This document shows positions 6,012 through 6,025 of a stretch of 6,025 bases of DNA, in pieces (within the stretch, counting starts at the first letter, position 1; each line of letters opens with the position of its first letter). Both the position numbers and the translations under genes were made by a program. The notes under the pieces were generated by a model. That model did no database searches and was not told the origin of the DNA. It worked only from the letters and a program-made list of their open reading frames with translations. This DNA is from Saprospiraceae bacterium (lineage in GTDB: Bacteria > Bacteroidota > Bacteroidia > Chitinophagales > Saprospiraceae): contig JAHDBO010000133.1 in NCBI GenBank assembly GCA_020630355.1, forward strand, positions 1-6,025, read 5' to 3'.

Positions 6012-6025
6012 TTCAATAGTTCTGG

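Larger units (their letters stand above)
5758..6025. other. Gene-free region upstream of pncA with short repeats
   Basis: I see no gene in these 268 bases. The stretch must hold the promoter of pncA, but no good -7 or -33 element is visible on the minus strand. Near pncA, GAAGAT (5791-5796) and ATCTTC (5809-5814) can form a small hairpin in the leader, and AGTAC/GTACT lie at 5772-5776 and 5780-5784. The middle is built from TCTAAAATC/GATTTTAGA words, listed separately. The right end holds overlapping hairpins from 5968 to 6011, also listed separately. Confidence 0.6.

Overview
The window looks like ordinary chromosomal DNA from a member of the Bacteroidota (Bacteroidetes). The grounds are the AT-rich spacers, the lack of a Shine-Dalgarno GGAGG-type sequence before all five genes, a good match to the Bacteroidota -7 promoter element (TAnnTTTG) just before the first gene, and proteins whose motifs resemble Bacteroidota homologues. 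I cannot place it more finely within the phylum.

Layout: positions 1-362 hold no convincing gene, but carry a rho-independent terminator reading rightward and several inverted repeats. Then come three rightward genes: rimO (363-1673, ribosomal protein S12 methylthiotransferase), an acyl-CoA dehydrogenase of the long-chain/isovaleryl type (1916-3076), and a GT4-like glycosyltransferase (3303-4406). The glycosyltransferase runs tail to tail into a leftward pair, with a 25-base overlap of coding ends. That pair is pncA (5143-5757, nicotinamidase), probably co-transcribed with the downstream plsC-type acyltransferase (4382-5122). The last 268 bases are gene-free and rich in short repeats.

The genes are housekeeping or metabolic: ribosome modification, fatty or branched acyl-CoA oxidation, glycan transfer, NAD salvage and phospholipid synthesis. 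They do not form one pathway. The three rightward genes are separated by 226-242 base spacers and are more likely separate transcription units than one operon; only pncA-plsC (20-base gap) looks like an operon.

I see no defence system, phage, insertion sequence with a transposase, CRISPR array, tRNA or rRNA. The structure that the genes do not explain lies in the spacers. The strongest is a 131-base imperfect palindrome (3095-3225) with perfect 15-base ends between the dehydrogenase and the glycosyltransferase. Others are a 14-bp hairpin just before the glycosyltransferase start, a perfect 8-bp hairpin before the dehydrogenase, and a nonamer (TCTAAAATC or its complement) that occurs five times, always between genes.
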